Positions 33,600-44,524 of a stretch of 64,000 bases of DNA are shown here, in pieces. The position numbers and the translations under genes are program-made. The DNA comes from Lyngbya confervoides BDU141951 (GTDB taxonomy: Bacteria; Cyanobacteriota; Cyanobacteriia; Thermosynechococcales; Thermosynechococcaceae), in NCBI RefSeq assembly GCF_000817775.3, contig NZ_JTHE03000023.1, positions 1-64,000 on the forward strand. The letters run 5' to 3'. The notes under the pieces are model-generated. The model saw only the letters and a program-made list of their open reading frames with translations, did not search any database and was not told where the DNA came from. Position 1 is the first letter of the stretch, and each line of letters opens with the position of its first letter.

Positions 33600-34453
33600 T
33601 CCGCCAATTTTGCCAGTCCCCGGCGCTGCGTCGATTGCTGGCCTCGATGGCAGGTCGAATCGGCTTGGGGCTCACCAGTTTCCTGGGGGGGGCCGCGGTG
33701 CTGGCCCCTTTCCTGAATCCCTACAATCCGGCTCAAGATCGCAACTATGCCATTCGCCTGCAGGCCCCGAATGGGGCGCACTGGTTTGGATTGGACGGTT
33801 TGGGCCGCGATATTTTCACCCAAGTGTGGTACGGCATCCGCACCTCCTTAGAAATTAGCTTGATCTCTGTGCTGCTGGGCTTGCTGGCGGGGGTGCTGCT
33901 GGGGCTACTGGCGGGGTATTTTCGCGGCTGGGTTGATGGGGTGATTGGCTGGCTCACCGATGTGATGCTGGCGTTTCCGTCCATCCTCCTGGCGATCGCG
34001 GTGGTCACCGTCACCGGGCCAAGCCGGATAAGCGTCATGGTGGCGGTGGGACTAGTGCAGGTTCCCAAGTTTATTCGCCTGACCCGCAGCCTCACCCTCT
34101 CGCTACGGGAGCAGGCCTTTGTGCAGGCTGCCCAAGCCTTTGGGGCCGGGCCGGGGCGAATCATGGCTCGACATCTCCTGCCCGCGTGCCTGTCTGCGCT
34201 GACGGTGCAGGCGACCCTGGCCATCGGGACGGCCACTCTGGAAGCTGCCGGGCTGGGATTTTTGGGCCTGGGCACCCAACCGCCTGCCCCGGAACTGGGC
34301 ACCATGCTCTCCGATGCCTTCAAGGGAGGCTACTCCCTCTCAGCTCCCTGGACGATTCTCTTTCCAGGGCTGTTTATTACCTTGATGGTGCTGGCCTTTA
34401 CGTTGCTGGGCGATGGCCTGCGGGATGCCCTACATCCCCCCCGAAGACTCTAA
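33596..34453 (+). CDS. ABC transporter permease, DppC type
   Basis: 285 residues. It starts with ATGA overlapping the DppB stop. The N-terminal segment contains the usual LAPFLNPYNP and HWFGLDGLGRDIFTQVWYG of DppC proteins. The transport domain has the EAA loop (FVQAAQAFGAGPGRIMARHL) and the closing GDGLRDALHPPRRL, diagnostic of DppC/OppC. Together with DppB and the lipoprotein it forms a peptide-type importer lacking its ATPases here. A strong terminator follows. Confidence 0.95.
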   Translation: MIRQFCQSPALRRLLASMAGRIGLGLTSFLGGAAVLAPFLNPYNPAQDRNYAIRLQAPNGAHWFGLDGLGRDIFTQVWYGIRTSLEISLISVLLGLLAGVLLGLLAGYFRGWVDGVIGWLTDVMLAFPSILLAIAVVTVTGPSRISVMVAVGLVQVPKFIRLTRSLTLSLREQAFVQAAQAFGAGPGRIMARHLLPACLSALTVQATLAIGTATLEAAGLGFLGLGTQPPAPELGTMLSDAFKGGYSLSAPWTILFPGLFITLMVLAFTLLGDGLRDALHPPRRL

Positions 34454-34487
34454 AAAACCTTACTCAGGCAACGGTCAGCCCAGAAAA

Positions 34488-34517
34488 AAGCGCTGGTTTC
34501 CCAGCGCTTAGATTTTT
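34488..34517 (+). terminator. Rho-independent terminator after the peptide-type ABC operon
   Basis: AAGCGCTGG (34488-34496), loop tttc, CCAGCGCTT (34501-34509), then agattttt: perfect 9-bp stem followed by five T. It lies 35 bases after the DppC stop. Confidence 0.88.
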
Positions 34518-34606
34518 GGAGTATGCAAAGAATCCTTGCATGATTTTTTAGTTTAGATGCGTCAAGATTAGAACATTGGCCCGTAACAATTTTAGTAACC
34601 AGATCC

Positions 34607-35524
34607 ATGAACAGCCCTGCCTTTCCCACGACGCACCAATGGACCTGGCGCGGTCATCGGGTGCGCTATCAAACCCTGGGCGATCGCGGCAGTGCGGTAA
34701 TTTTGATCCACGGGTTTGGCGCCTCCGGCGATCACTGGCGCCACAACCTTGCGGCCCTGGCCACCCAGCATCGCGTCTATGCCCTGGACCTCATGGGCTT
34801 TGGCTTCTCCGATAAGCCCAATCCCCAATCCTTTTCCTACACCTTTGAAACCTGGGCCGATCAGGTGCTGGACTTCTGTGAGGCGGTGGTGCAGGCGCCG
34901 GTTCATCTGATTGGCAACTCCATTGGCTGTATTGTGGCGCTGCAGGCCGCAGTCCAAGACCCCCATCGGTGTCACAGCCTCTCCCTGCTAGACTGCTCCC
35001 TGCGGCTGCTCCACGAACGCAAGCGCCCCACCCTGCCCTGGTATCAGCAGATCAGTACGCCCATTTTTCAGCGCGTTTTAGGCCTGCCCCCGGTGGGACA
35101 GTTTTTCTTCTCCCAGGTGGCCAGACCTGGGGCGATCGCCAACTTTTTGCGTCAGGCCTACCATAACTCAGCCGCAGTCACCCAGGATCTGGTGGAATAT
35201 ATCTACCGCCCAGCCCTGGAACCGGGCGCAGCCGCGGTGTTTTTGAGCTTCATTCAATATTCCCACGGTCCCCTGGCCGAAGACCTGCTGCCCCAGGTGC
35301 GCTGCCCAGTGCTGATCCTCTGGGGAGCCGAAGATCCCTGGGAACCGCTGGCGTTAGGGCAAGATCTGGCTCAATTTGACTGTGTTGAGGACTTCATTGC
35401 CCTGCCTGGCGTGGGACACTGCCCCCAGGATGAAGCGCCCGATCAGGTCAACCCCATCCTGCTTCAGTGGCTAGATCGGCAAACCCCTCAGCTGCATAAT
35501 CACAAACATAAGCTAACCCTCTAG
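34607..35524 (+). CDS. Alpha/beta fold hydrolase
   Basis: 305 residues. The alpha/beta hydrolase landmarks are the oxyanion strand VILIHGFGASGDHWRHNL, DLMGFGFSDKP, the nucleophile elbow GNSIGCIVALQAA, an acid in LWGAEDPWEP and the His in LPGVGHCPQDEAP. It lacks a signal or membrane segment, so it is cytosolic. Close to the haloperoxidase/esterase type common in cyanobacteria; substrate unknown. It lies between the ABC operon terminator and the carbonic anhydrase gene, with an 82-base gap to the latter. Confidence 0.9.
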   Translation: MNSPAFPTTHQWTWRGHRVRYQTLGDRGSAVILIHGFGASGDHWRHNLAALATQHRVYALDLMGFGFSDKPNPQSFSYTFETWADQVLDFCEAVVQAPVHLIGNSIGCIVALQAAVQDPHRCHSLSLLDCSLRLLHERKRPTLPWYQQISTPIFQRVLGLPPVGQFFFSQVARPGAIANFLRQAYHNSAAVTQDLVEYIYRPALEPGAAAVFLSFIQYSHGPLAEDLLPQVRCPVLILWGAEDPWEPLALGQDLAQFDCVEDFIALPGVGHCPQDEAPDQVNPILLQWLDRQTPQLHNHKHKLTL

Positions 35525-35606
35525 ACTTCCCTTTTCGTATAAGCCATGGGATTCTTAGAAGGGTGATTGTCACGGGGTTACCCACCCGATTGGATCAGGG
35601 GACGCA

Positions 35607-36452
35607 ATGGAGAAGCTAATTCGAGGCGTGCAGCGGTTCCGAGAAACCTACTACGCCCAGCATCGAGATTTATTTGAGCAGCTCTCCCAGGGGCAGCATC
35701 CGCGGGTGTTATTCATTTCCTGCTCGGATTCCCGCGTGGATCCGGCCCTGATTACCCAGACGGATTTGGGCGATATTTTCGTCATCCGCAATGCAGGCAA
35801 TATTGTCCCGCCCTACGGGTCCGCTAATGGGGGGGAAGGGGCCACCATTGAATATGCCATCAGCGCCCTGAATATCAAGCAGGTCATCATCTGCGGCCAT
35901 TCCCACTGCGGAGCCATGAAGGGCCTTCTCAAGCTCAATCAAATTCAAGAGGATTTACCCCTGGTCTACGATTGGCTGCAGCATGCCCAGGCCACGCGAC
36001 GGCTGGTCAACGATAACTACCCGGACCTGAGCGGCGAAGAGCTGATGGAGGTCACCGTTGCAGAAAATGTGCTGACGCAGATTGAGAATCTAAAAACCTA
36101 TCCGGTGGTGCGATCGCGTCTTTTCCAGGGCAAGCTGGACATCCACGGTTGGGTTTACCACATCGAGACGGGCGAAGTGCTGGCCTATAATCCTGACACC
36201 CACGCCTACGAATATCCCCAGACCGAACTAGAACAATACCATCCTGAAGTGGGACCGGCCCCCGGACGGTACGTGCGCACCAGTGCCCCAGTCGTGGCCT
36301 GCGAAAACCCCCACTACCTGGGACAGCCCCAGGCGGAGGACCACTCAGCTTACACAACTCCGCAGCAGCCCTCGTCCCCCAGGGGGTCCCAGGAAACCTT
36401 TGTGCCCACCTGGCTCAGTCCTGAGCAGGCCCATCGTATTTATAACGGCTAA
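35607..36452 (+). CDS. ccaA: Beta-class carbonic anhydrase, CcaA/IcfA type
   Basis: 281 residues. Zinc ligands are C39 (in FISCSDSRVDP), H98 and C101 (in CGHSHCGAM), with the D41/R43 dyad. These numbers equal those recalled for Synechocystis CcaA. The core ends near residue 200 (GWVYHIETGEVLAY). The remaining 80 residues form a Pro-rich tail, as in carboxysomal CcaA, where the C-terminal extension binds CcmM. The enzyme converts bicarbonate to CO2 inside carboxysomes for Rubisco. Carboxysome targeting is inferred from the tail. No ccm genes are nearby. Confidence 0.93.
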   Translation: MEKLIRGVQRFRETYYAQHRDLFEQLSQGQHPRVLFISCSDSRVDPALITQTDLGDIFVIRNAGNIVPPYGSANGGEGATIEYAISALNIKQVIICGHSHCGAMKGLLKLNQIQEDLPLVYDWLQHAQATRRLVNDNYPDLSGEELMEVTVAENVLTQIENLKTYPVVRSRLFQGKLDIHGWVYHIETGEVLAYNPDTHAYEYPQTELEQYHPEVGPAPGRYVRTSAPVVACENPHYLGQPQAEDHSAYTTPQQPSSPRGSQETFVPTWLSPEQAHRIYNG

Positions 36453-36531
36453 AGAACGGCTATTGCTGGAGGATACCGCTGAGGCCGCCCCCTCCAGCGC
36501 TCAGACCCGACCCTGATACCCAGGCCTCTCA

Positions 36532-37677
36532 TCAGCTCGCGGCCTTGGCTTGACGCATCGCCTCAATAAACTGCTCAAAGAGGTAGTCAGCATCGTGGGG
36601 ACCGGGACTGGCTTCCGGGTGATACTGCACCGAAAAAATGGGTAGGGTTTTGTGTTTAAGTCCAGCCACCGTCTTGTCATTTAGGTTCAGGTGGGTAATT
36701 TCAATCTCCTCGGCATCCAGGGAATCGGCATCCAGGGCAAAGCCGTGGTTCTGGCTGGTAATTTCGACCTGCTGGCTCAATCCACAGGGCTGGTTTAAGC
36801 CGCGATGCCCAAACTTGAGTTTAAAGGTGCTTGCCCCCAGGGAAAGGCCCAGAAGTTGATGCCCTAGGCAAATGCCAAACATGGGCTTCTTTGCCGCCAA
36901 AAGCGCCTTAGCTGTCGCTATCCCCTCGGTGACCGCGGCAGGATCGCCGGGACCATTGGAGAGGAAAATCCCGTCTGGATTGTGGGCCAAAATGTCTGCG
37001 GCGCTGGTCTCTGCGGGCACCACGATCACCCGGCAGCCGTAGCTGGAGAGTCGCCGCAAGATATTGCGTTTTACACCGAAGTCCAGGGCCACCACCACAA
37101 AGGCCTGTTGAGATCCGACCTGGGGGGAAAATTCCCAGGCGGCAGGGGTGCTATCTTTCCATTCGTAGGGTTGGGGGGTTGAGACCTCCTTCACCAGGTT
37201 CAGCCCGGTCATGGAGGGTGCCGCCTTCACCTGCTGCAGAAGCAGATCTGGATCGAGAATTTCCGTCGAGATGGCTCCATTCATGGCGCCCAGGGAGCGA
37301 ATCTTTCGGGTAAGGGCGCGGGTATCAATCCCAAAGATGCCAGGGAGATGGTGCTGCTTCAGATAATCCGGTAAGGACTGCGCAGCGCGCCAGTTACTGG
37401 GTTCAAAACAGATATTTCGGGCGATGGCCCCGTTAACCTGGGGTTGGGAGGACTCTTCATCCTCCGCATTGACCCCGGTATTTCCTAGCTCAGGATAGGT
37501 AAAGATGACAATCTGTCCGCGGTAGCTGGGATCGGTCAGGACTTCTTGATAGCCTGTCATGCCCGTATTAAACACCACCTCGCCCACGCGGGTGCCCTGG
37601 GCGCCGAAGGACCAGCCGCGATATACGCTTCCGTCTGCGAGGACCAGTAGAGCCGGAGAATGAGAAGTCAGAGGCAT
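36532..37677 (-). CDS. carA: Carbamoyl-phosphate synthase small subunit (glutaminase)
   Basis: 381 residues from ATG 37677, where the conserved N-terminus ([18 protein letters not shown]) begins after a short leader; an ATG at 37758 would add 27 unconserved residues. The N-terminal CPSase domain shows [20 protein letters not shown]. The class I glutaminase domain has the nucleophile Cys in [16 protein letters not shown] and the His-Glu pair in [15 protein letters not shown]. It supplies ammonia to CarB for carbamoyl phosphate, used for arginine and pyrimidines. carB is not in the window. Monocistronic, divergent from purA. Confidence 0.95.
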   Translation of the reverse strand: MPLTSHSPALLVLADGSVYRGWSFGAQGTRVGEVVFNTGMTGYQEVLTDPSYRGQIVIFTYPELGNTGVNAEDEESSQPQVNGAIARNICFEPSNWRAAQSLPDYLKQHHLPGIFGIDTRALTRKIRSLGAMNGAISTEILDPDLLLQQVKAAPSMTGLNLVKEVSTPQPYEWKDSTPAAWEFSPQVGSQQAFVVVALDFGVKRNILRRLSSYGCRVIVVPAETSAADILAHNPDGIFLSNGPGDPAAVTEGIATAKALLAAKKPMFGICLGHQLLGLSLGASTFKLKFGHRGLNQPCGLSQQVEITSQNHGFALDADSLDAEEIEITHLNLNDKTVAGLKHKTLPIFSVQYHPEASPGPHDADYLFEQFIEAMRQAKAAS

Positions 37678-39935
<2,258 letters not shown>

Positions 39936-39960
39936 TGGACTGACTCCCAAACTTCACCGA

Positions 39961-40869
39961 CTAAGAATCCCGGCCATTGCGGGTGGCAGGCTGGTCTTGA
40001 AGCGGTTGCTGCTGGTGGTCGTTAAACTGCTCTTGATCAAAGAAATACAGACTGCGAATCGGATAGGGAATGCTAATTTCAGCGCGATCGCAGGCTTGCT
40101 TCAGAGCAATCATCACCCGAGACCGAGTCCGGCGCACATCCGCAATTTTAGGAGCCGTCCAATAGCGCACCACTAAATTAATCGAGCTATCGCCAAAGCT
40201 GACCACATCCACCTCTGGCTTGGGTTGATCTAAAACCCCTTCCACCTGAACCACTGCCTCAAACAAGGTTTGCACAGCCTCTGGCAAGGGCGTATTGTAA
40301 TCCACACCAATTTCTAAATCCGTGCGACGCTGGGGCCGCTCCGTCAGCACCTGCACCGGGCTGGTGAATACAACGGAGTTGGGAATCACCACCATCTCGC
40401 CCCGGTAGGTGCGAATTTGGGTCGATCGCAGCGCAATCGTCTCCACCGTTCCCTCAAAATCCGCCACGATAATCTGATCCCCCAGGGCAAACGGTTCCTG
40501 AAGCAACAGCAAGATCCCAGCCAGAAAGTTTTTAAAGATATCTTGAAAGGCAAAACCAAAGGCAACGGAACTTAAACCAAGCAGTGCAATGATATCGCCT
40601 AGCGCTAAGCCCGGAAAGGCAATGACGCAGGCCATGAGAATGCCCACAATCCAGGTAAGCACAAAGCTGCTTTGGGTCATGAGAACCTGGAGAGATCGAT
40701 TACGCAAGGTGGTGCTGGCCACCTTGCGCACAATATTATTCACAAATCCGGCTAAAAACCGGGTCAAAATTAAAATAAAAATTGCTAACAAAAGACCGGG
40801 CAAGGTGGCAATACCGTTACCAATCAGCTCAATGATTGTCGATTTAACTTCGGTTAAGAATCTAGTCAT
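39961..40869 (-). CDS. MscS family mechanosensitive ion channel
   Basis: 302 residues from ATG 40869; a TTG at 40914 lacks support. Three N-terminal hydrophobic segments precede the pore helix and the MscS beta-domain: ALLGLSSVAFGFAFQDIFKN, LAGILLLLQEPFALGDQI, RSTQIRTYRGEMVVIPNS. The C-terminal alpha/beta domain follows (DLEIGVDYNTPLPEA). Such channels open under membrane tension to release solutes on osmotic downshock. The Gln/Asp-rich tail is not conserved. It is probably the first gene of a pair with the ferredoxin-like gene 25 bases on. Confidence 0.93.
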   Translation of the reverse strand: MTRFLTEVKSTIIELIGNGIATLPGLLLAIFILILTRFLAGFVNNIVRKVASTTLRNRSLQVLMTQSSFVLTWIVGILMACVIAFPGLALGDIIALLGLSSVAFGFAFQDIFKNFLAGILLLLQEPFALGDQIIVADFEGTVETIALRSTQIRTYRGEMVVIPNSVVFTSPVQVLTERPQRRTDLEIGVDYNTPLPEAVQTLFEAVVQVEGVLDQPKPEVDVVSFGDSSINLVVRYWTAPKIADVRRTRSRVMIALKQACDRAEISIPYPIRSLYFFDQEQFNDHQQQPLQDQPATRNGRDS

Positions 40870-41343
40870 AATAGGTCTGCCATTTCGTCTGCTCCTTTGG
40901 GCCTCCCCCCTCAACCTTAAAGACTTGGGAGAAGGGAAAAAGGTAACGACTTATTATAGTCAATTACCCCTCTCCTGTTCATCCTGCTAGGGTCAGACAT
41001 AAACTGCCCCCAACTCACTTTCAAAAGAGCATTTTAAAAGAGGGTCTTGCACCTGAGTGGAGGCATCTTAGGCCCAAGGATTGCGCCATGGCCTAGAACT
41101 GTCCAATCGCTGGAGGGAAAGGATGTCAGAGGTGCTTGACAATCCTAAAAAAAATATAAAGTTCTCTTGCTCATGAGGTATGATGGGCGTAGCTCGCTCA
41201 ATCTTTTCCTGCTGAATAGAGATCGTCCGTTAGCAAAAGTTCGCGACCTACCTAAGGCAAAAGCCTACCTTGTGTCAGCTGTGTCTCTGTGCTAGAGCAG
41301 CCTTCTTGCCTGATATCCAATTCATCAGTTGCGTAGGTGGAAA
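40870..41343. other. Intergenic region between MscS and response regulator genes
   Basis: About 470 bases between divergent genes. It contains a TTGACA (41136-41141) but the best -10-like TATAAA (41155-41160) lies only 13 bases away. No gene was recognised. The A-rich run at 41147-41160 may mark a promoter region. Confidence 0.4.
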
Positions 41344-41841
41344 ATGTCTTTGAGCGTGAATCCAAGCGAAGACTCATATGGCAACAGGTCAGAGGGTGCG
41401 GCTTTCCCAGAGGCCTCACCCCACGCGGATGGTCCCTTAGTGGTGGTGGTAGATGACCACGAAGATAGCGTAGGAGTGGTGGTCTATGTTCTGGAATCTA
41501 TACAATGTCGACACATATCCATGGATAGCGGCGCAGGGCTGCTGGAGGCTTTAAGAAGTATTCGCCCTGACGTGATTCTGCTGGATATTCTTTTACCCGA
41601 TATCAACGGTCTAGACTTAATTGATCTGATCCGCCGTGAATTCAGTAACCTGCAAATCCCGATTATTGCCGTGACCGCTCTCTCAAGCGCTCAAGATCGT
41701 CATGCTATTGCCCAAAAGGGATTTACGGACTGTCTGATCAAGCCCTTCGATCTGTCCTTACTGCGACAAAAGCTGCAAAACTATCTCTACCAGCACCAAT
41801 CATCGTTTTTCCCGATTTCAGCAAACTGCTCCGCCCCTTAA
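41344..41841 (+). CDS. Single-domain response regulator (receiver only)
   Basis: 165 residues from ATG 41344, preceded by GTAGGTGG; a TTG at 41329 adds five residues. After a 30-residue polar leader, the receiver domain has the acidic pair D37-D38 (VVVVDDHED), the phosphorylated D81 (LLDILLP), T111 (VTALS) and K133 (LIKPFD). All key receiver residues are present. There is no output domain, so it acts by protein contact, like CheY or Spo0F. No histidine kinase is adjacent. It converges on the DUF2294 pair with a 2-base gap, so the 3' ends almost touch. Confidence 0.9.
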   Translation: MSLSVNPSEDSYGNRSEGAAFPEASPHADGPLVVVVDDHEDSVGVVVYVLESIQCRHISMDSGAGLLEALRSIRPDVILLDILLPDINGLDLIDLIRREFSNLQIPIIAVTALSSAQDRHAIAQKGFTDCLIKPFDLSLLRQKLQNYLYQHQSSFFPISANCSAP

Positions 41842-41843
41842 AA

Positions 41844-42320
41844 TCAGCCCTTCTCTGATGCCTTCTCTGATGAAGATCCGTTGCCAGCATAGGTAGAGGA
41901 GGCAAGCACGGCTGGCTTGAGCACCAGGATGATACTCTTTCGCCCAGTTTCAATCTTTGACTCCGAAAGTAGATCAATAATTGATCGCTGAGTAGATTTT
42001 TCAACCAAACCGATCAGCTGCTCATGAAAGGTCAAATCAATTTGAGAGCGGACTTGCTTTGCGAGAGGCTGCTGTTCCATGCGGAACAGCAGTTGCTCTA
42101 CGGGACTAATCGCGTTTTGGAAAATCAAGACCAGTTGTTCCTGGTTCAGGAACTGACAGGTTACCAAATCCGGTGCATGACCCACCAAGGATTGGTAAAG
42201 TGAGCAAATTTTGTGAGCAAGGGTCTCCTCGATAGATCTGAACTTATTCATGGTATTGGGTCGCAATTTGATCTTGATAGTAAATGAAGACGATGAGGGG
42301 AGGGATCCGGAAGATCCCAT
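41844..42320 (-). CDS. DUF2294 (MpsC-like) protein, copy 2
   Basis: 158 residues from ATG 42320, supported by an AGGA seven bases upstream and a 19-base gap to the preceding gene; the conserved domain itself begins at a second ATG, 42251 (135 residues). The domain reads IEETLAHKICSLYQSLVGHA, PDLVTCQFLNQEQLVLIFQ, IDLTFHEQLIGLVEK and GRKSIILVLKP, the DUF2294 pattern. DUF2294 includes MpsC of staphylococci, encoded near the sodium/CO2 transport proteins MpsAB. Function is unknown. A 12-bp in-frame tandem duplication lies at its C-terminus (SEKASEKG). Confidence 0.8.
   Translation of the reverse strand: MGSSGSLPSSSSFTIKIKLRPNTMNKFRSIEETLAHKICSLYQSLVGHAPDLVTCQFLNQEQLVLIFQNAISPVEQLLFRMEQQPLAKQVRSQIDLTFHEQLIGLVEKSTQRSIIDLLSESKIETGRKSIILVLKPAVLASSTYAGNGSSSEKASEKG
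41849..41872. repeat. 12-bp tandem duplication in the 3' end of a DUF2294 gene
   Basis: ccttctctgatg at 41849-41860 and 41861-41872, in frame, duplicating four residues of the C-terminus. Confidence 0.85.
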
Positions 42321-42339
42321 GGGATTTTCCTTCCTTCGC

Positions 42340-42756
42340 CTAAAGTCCTTGCTGAGTTCGATTGGGTCGTATCTGGGGAGCACGTTCAAGAATCACAATG
42401 ATTCCCCCACGACCGGTATTCAACGTAGAGTCACTTAAGATATCGAGCACCGGAACTGAGAGAATCTCCTCAATTAACGTTTTAAGCTGGGGCTGGAGTG
42501 CCCGATCCAAGTCTTCTCGGACCTGCTCAGCCAGGTCATCCTTTCCCTCTTCTGCTAATATCCTTTCCGGCTTTGTCACGGTATCTTCGAGGATGATGGC
42601 GAGCTGGCTATCAAAGAGCTGGCAACTCACCTTGCTGGGCTGATGGCCTAGCTGTTCGCTGTAAAAGGCCCTAATTTTTTGGGAGAGTGATCGCTCTAGT
42701 TGGCCTGACGTAGGTAGTACAAACTCGGATGATTTCGAATTAGTCATATTACTCAT
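42340..42756 (-). CDS. DUF2294 (MpsC-like) protein, copy 1
   Basis: 138 residues from ATG 42756; a start at 42786 would add ten residues. The domain LERSLSQKIRAFYSEQLGHQ, PSKVSCQLFDSQLAIILED, LTLIEEILSVPV-like segment and TGRGGIIVILERAP match DUF2294. It is a tandem paralogue of the next gene, 19 bases apart on the same strand, with moderate identity, so an old duplication. Both lack membrane segments. DUF2294 proteins of unknown activity sometimes accompany Na+/CO2 uptake proteins; none is adjacent here. Confidence 0.82.
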   Translation of the reverse strand: MSNMTNSKSSEFVLPTSGQLERSLSQKIRAFYSEQLGHQPSKVSCQLFDSQLAIILEDTVTKPERILAEEGKDDLAEQVREDLDRALQPQLKTLIEEILSVPVLDILSDSTLNTGRGGIIVILERAPQIRPNRTQQGL

Positions 42757-43047
42757 AGACGTAATCCCCTTAGAAACCGCCTTCACCCATCAACCTGTCA
42801 GCTCCCAGGCTAAGCTCAAGGTTAGTCCATGGATAACCCGGACAGTTGCCCCTAAATTAAGGGGGCTAGCTGATTAATGAGTATAATCAGAGTTGCTAAA
42901 AGCAGGATTTTACAGGTGATACATTACTTAGCCTTAAGCTTAATTTCACTTAGAAATAAATTTAAAGATTCTTAGGATAGAACTCTGTGGTTTTTGTAAT
43001 TCCGTCTTTGGAGGGATCTGAGACAAGGCGGCGGCGCATGACCCACA

Positions 43048-43075
43048 AGTGATAGATCAGCGAGTGATAGATCAG
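43048..43075. repeat. Direct repeat agtgatagatcag, two copies
   Basis: 43048-43060 and 43063-43075, period 15, in the intergenic region. Confidence 0.85.
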
Positions 43076-43203
43076 TTAATGTGTGAATTCAGTCAGTCAG
43101 TGATGGATGGAAGCTCCTCCAGCGAGGGAGGGCTGCTTTAGGGAGAAGTTAATCCGGGTGAAACCTGGTTCCAGGTTTGGGGGGACGGTGCATCAGGCGA
43201 ATG

Positions 43204-43226
43204 CCTCCCGCAGATTCTGCGGGAGG
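43204..43226. terminator. Palindrome after the 43254-43826 gene, possible terminator
   Basis: CCTCCCGCAGA (43204-43214), one base, TCTGCGGGAGG (43216-43226): perfect 11-bp inverted repeat. It lies 28 bases past the stop of the minus-strand gene, but no T-run follows in that direction. Confidence 0.5.
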
Positions 43227-43253
43227 ACTTAAATGACGAAATGACGGTTACTT

Positions 43254-43826
43254 TTAGGGTTGAGATTGCCCAGTGGGCCCCTCGGAACTGGAGGGGGTTG
43301 GGTTACCTTGAGACGGGTCTGAGGAGCTTTGGGGAGGGGTTTCCGGTTGTGCGGCCCTGCCTGGATCGGTCGAGGAGGAAGAGGGGGGGCTGCTGCCAGA
43401 GTTGGGAGCTGTTGGGGGAGCGGTATTGACGTCAATGGACGTATTGACCGAGGGGGAGCCGTTGGATTCGGGAGCGTCGGGCGGCTGGGTCTCGGTGCTG
43501 GGAGAGGCGCTATCTGTATCAGGCTCTGTAATGGTGACGTTGATGTTGGGGGGAGATGATTCAGCGGCGGGCTGCTCCTGTGTTGGCTCCTGGGGAACGG
43601 GAACAGGGACAATATTGGTGCGATTGCTCTGGTCGAGCAGATACCAGATAAAGGCCCCCAAGCCTAGGGCGATCGCTATGATTACACCAATGGTCAGCCC
43701 CAGGGTTAAGCGGTTATCTTCGCGATTTTGGCGGTTGGCATTTCGGTAGCCAGACCTGTAGGCTGCTTCACGCCGGGCTTGGGTGTCATCGGAATGGGGG
43801 GGGGCGGAGGGATGAGAGTCTTTCAT
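43254..43826 (-). CDS. Single-span membrane protein with Ser/Pro-rich extracellular tail
   Basis: 190 residues from ATG 43826. The first 45 residues are polar and basic (AYRSGYRNANRQNRED), then one membrane helix (LTIGVIIAIALGLGAFIWYLL), then about 120 residues of low complexity rich in Ser, Pro, Thr and Glu/Asp (SSPPNINVTITEPDTDSASP). There is no catalytic motif; the layout is of a small membrane anchor with a disordered outer tail. Not a recognised family. It is encoded just downstream of another single-span protein on the same strand. Confidence 0.7.
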   Translation of the reverse strand: MKDSHPSAPPHSDDTQARREAAYRSGYRNANRQNREDNRLTLGLTIGVIIAIALGLGAFIWYLLDQSNRTNIVPVPVPQEPTQEQPAAESSPPNINVTITEPDTDSASPSTETQPPDAPESNGSPSVNTSIDVNTAPPTAPNSGSSPPSSSSTDPGRAAQPETPPQSSSDPSQGNPTPSSSEGPTGQSQP

Positions 43827-43896
43827 AGAGTTAAAGATTGGGGTAAGTCTTGGATAACACGTTGATAAGCCAAGCAAGGATGGGGAAATGCCCTTG

Positions 43897-44142
43897 CTAC
43901 CTTGTGGTAGGAGCGGAGCCCTGTTCATAGGTAAAAACAAGAACAGGGAGGGCCGAACGATCTTTTGATGCAGGTTGAGAGGAGGCCTCGCGGCTGATCC
44001 AGAGAGCTGTACCGGTCAGGAACATGACGGCAACGACAGTCGTACCCATAAAGACCCCCAAGATATTGTCACGGCGCTGACGCGCCTGGAGTACCTGAGC
44101 ACGCTTGTGATCAAGGGGGGGGAAATGACTGTGATTTCTCAC
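43897..44142 (-). CDS. Small single-span membrane protein
   Basis: 81 residues from GTG 44142, preceded by GAGGA nine bases upstream; a TTG at 44157 has no such signal. Polar, basic N-terminus (HKRAQVLQARQRRDN), one membrane helix (LGVFMGTTVVAVMFLTGTALWI), then a short outside tail. It is 70 bases upstream of the 43254-43826 gene on the same strand, and the two share the same plan (basic inside, one span, polar outside), suggesting a functional pair. Unknown family. Confidence 0.55.
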   Translation of the reverse strand: MRNHSHFPPLDHKRAQVLQARQRRDNILGVFMGTTVVAVMFLTGTALWISREASSQPASKDRSALPVLVFTYEQGSAPTTR

Positions 44143-44524
44143 TGTAATGTTCCTCAAACCGACATCAAACAGCTTTGGCCTTGGGAGGCAAGCCTACAAC
44201 TCACCTATTGAGGGCTCCTAAGGGAGGGAGGAAGTGATTGTCTCCTAAAGCCAAGGGCAAGGGATTTAACATCCCATCCGGCGGAACCGAATCTGACTTG
44301 GACGGGACAGCCCCTCAAAGTCGCGTAGATTAGGTAACCGTTTCTGTTTCTAAATTAATGGAGCGGATCGCCGATGCAAATCCATATTTTGGGCGAAGAT
44401 CGCAACGGAGGAACTCCTTCTAAAGAGAGAGTCTGTCCCTGAGAAGCTCCCCAATTGGAGCAAGATCGAGAGGAAAAGATTGGTCTATACTTAGCTCAGC
44501 CCTATTGCAAAAAGAACGATCCCC
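44143..44524. other. Intergenic region upstream of the PhoD-like gene
   Basis: About 380 bases between divergent genes; no gene recognised. A 108-codon frame at 44455-44781 is a shadow of the PhoD-like gene. Confidence 0.45.

Larger units (their letters stand above)
42757..43253. other. AT-rich region with direct repeat and palindrome
   Basis: About 500 bases upstream of the DUF2294 pair. It contains an AT-rich part at 42850-43000 (likely promoter for the DUF2294 genes), a 15-bp-period direct repeat at 43048-43075, and a palindrome at 43204-43226. No gene was recognised. Confidence 0.5.

Noticed and set aside
41136-41160. TTGACA/TATAAA promoter pair
   Set aside because: Spacer is only 13 bases, too short for a standard promoter.
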